Positions 63,770 to 64,000 of a stretch of DNA of 64,000 nt are shown piece after piece. The notes beneath the pieces were generated by a model, which saw only the letters and a program-made list of their open reading frames with translations, was not told the DNA's origin and ran no database searches. This DNA is from SYOC01 sp964441775. Its GTDB lineage: Bacteria; Desulfobacterota; Binatia; Bin18. The position numbers and the translations under genes are program-made. Every line of letters starts with the position of its first letter. Within the stretch, counting starts at the first letter, position 1. The stretch covers positions 62,001 through 126,000 of the forward strand of contig CAYTVL010000010.1 of NCBI GenBank assembly GCA_964441775.1. Direction: 5' to 3'.

Positions 63770-64000
63770 ATGTCAAAACCACTCCGAGTTGTTGATCTCA
63801 CGAACGGCTGGGCCGGACCGCTGAGCACTTGCTTGCTGGCCGATTTTGGCGCGGAAGTCATCAAAGTAGAATCACCCTCCCACATGGATTGGTGGCGCGG
63901 CGCCGGACTACAAGGGACTGCGGATGGCCCAAAGCTCTATGAGCAATCGCCGACGTTCAACACCGTCAATCGTAACAAATACGGCATTGCGCTGGAGCTG
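63770..64000 (+). CDS. CaiB/BaiF-family CoA-transferase, N-terminal part
   Basis: Open from ATG 63770 to the window end, so the C-terminus is missing. LRVVDLTNGWAGPLSTCLLADFGAEVIKVE is the family start (quoted in pieces), and TVNRNKYGIALEL follows. It is a paralogue of the gene just upstream. Two adjacent CaiB genes suggest a shared acyl-CoA pathway, but no other pathway gene is in view. Confidence 0.88.
   Translation, partial: MSKPLRVVDLTNGWAGPLSTCLLADFGAEVIKVESPSHMDWWRGAGLQGTADGPKLYEQSPTFNTVNRNKYGIALEL

Overview
The window is a gene-dense piece of a bacterial chromosome with high to moderate GC content. It contains no rRNA, no tRNA that I could recognise, no CRISPR array and no prophage. 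It carries two luciferase-like (F420/FMN type) oxidoreductases, two CaiB/BaiF CoA-transferases, cobalt-type nitrile hydratases, a DUF1329 protein, a CocE-like hydrolase, cyclase/AAA/TPR and wHTH/TPR regulators, and many short palindromic repeats. This mix resembles uncultured soil or sediment lineages such as Binatota or Tectomicrobia. That placement is an inference from gene content, not a measured assignment.

Layout. 1-3.9 kb: end of a metallophosphoesterase, a TIGR01777-type epimerase, a SnoaL-like protein and a sigma54 activator. 4.1-8.4 kb: a sulfate ABC operon (sbp-cysT-cysW-cysA) read divergently from the activator. Two of its genes are damaged: sbp ends at an early TAG, and cysT is split by a 211-bp MITE-like insertion flanked by TA. 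8.4-20 kb: MFS transporter, BisC/TorA-type molybdoenzyme, PilZ protein, paired SPFH proteins, enoyl-CoA hydratase, a CocE-like hydrolase with one in-frame TGA, and a CadC-like TPR regulator. 20-32 kb: exported cupin and unknown proteins, PepP, a small cytochrome lipoprotein, a PTPS-III-like pterin enzyme, an epoxide-hydrolase-like protein, a 1114-residue cyclase/ATPase/TPR protein carrying several embedded DNA repeats, a nitronate monooxygenase-like enzyme and a GGCT-like protein. 32-41 kb: Uma2 protein, then a MoxR-DUF58-vWA-vWA operon. 41-46 kb: VapBC lying between the sod gene and a second copy of the sod 3' end, exported SOD, thioredoxin-TPR, leuC and leuD. 46-56 kb: two LLM oxidoreductases, DUF1329 protein, a cobalt nitrile hydratase operon, a GGDEF protein, a second nitrile-hydratase-like operon with a split beta subunit (the thiocyanate hydrolase layout) and RidA. 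56-62 kb: a CusA/B/C-type copper/silver efflux operon headed by a Cys/His-rich exported protein. 62-64 kb: two CaiB-type CoA-transferases, the second cut by the window edge.

The most interesting points are: (a) the split-beta nitrile hydratase / thiocyanate hydrolase-like cluster a few kb from a conventional one; (b) the decaying sulfate operon with a clean TA-flanked MITE; (c) VapBC bracketed by a 47-bp exact repeat of the sod 3' end, as if inserted with an attachment site in that gene; (d) repeat elements sitting in frame inside two large regulatory genes.
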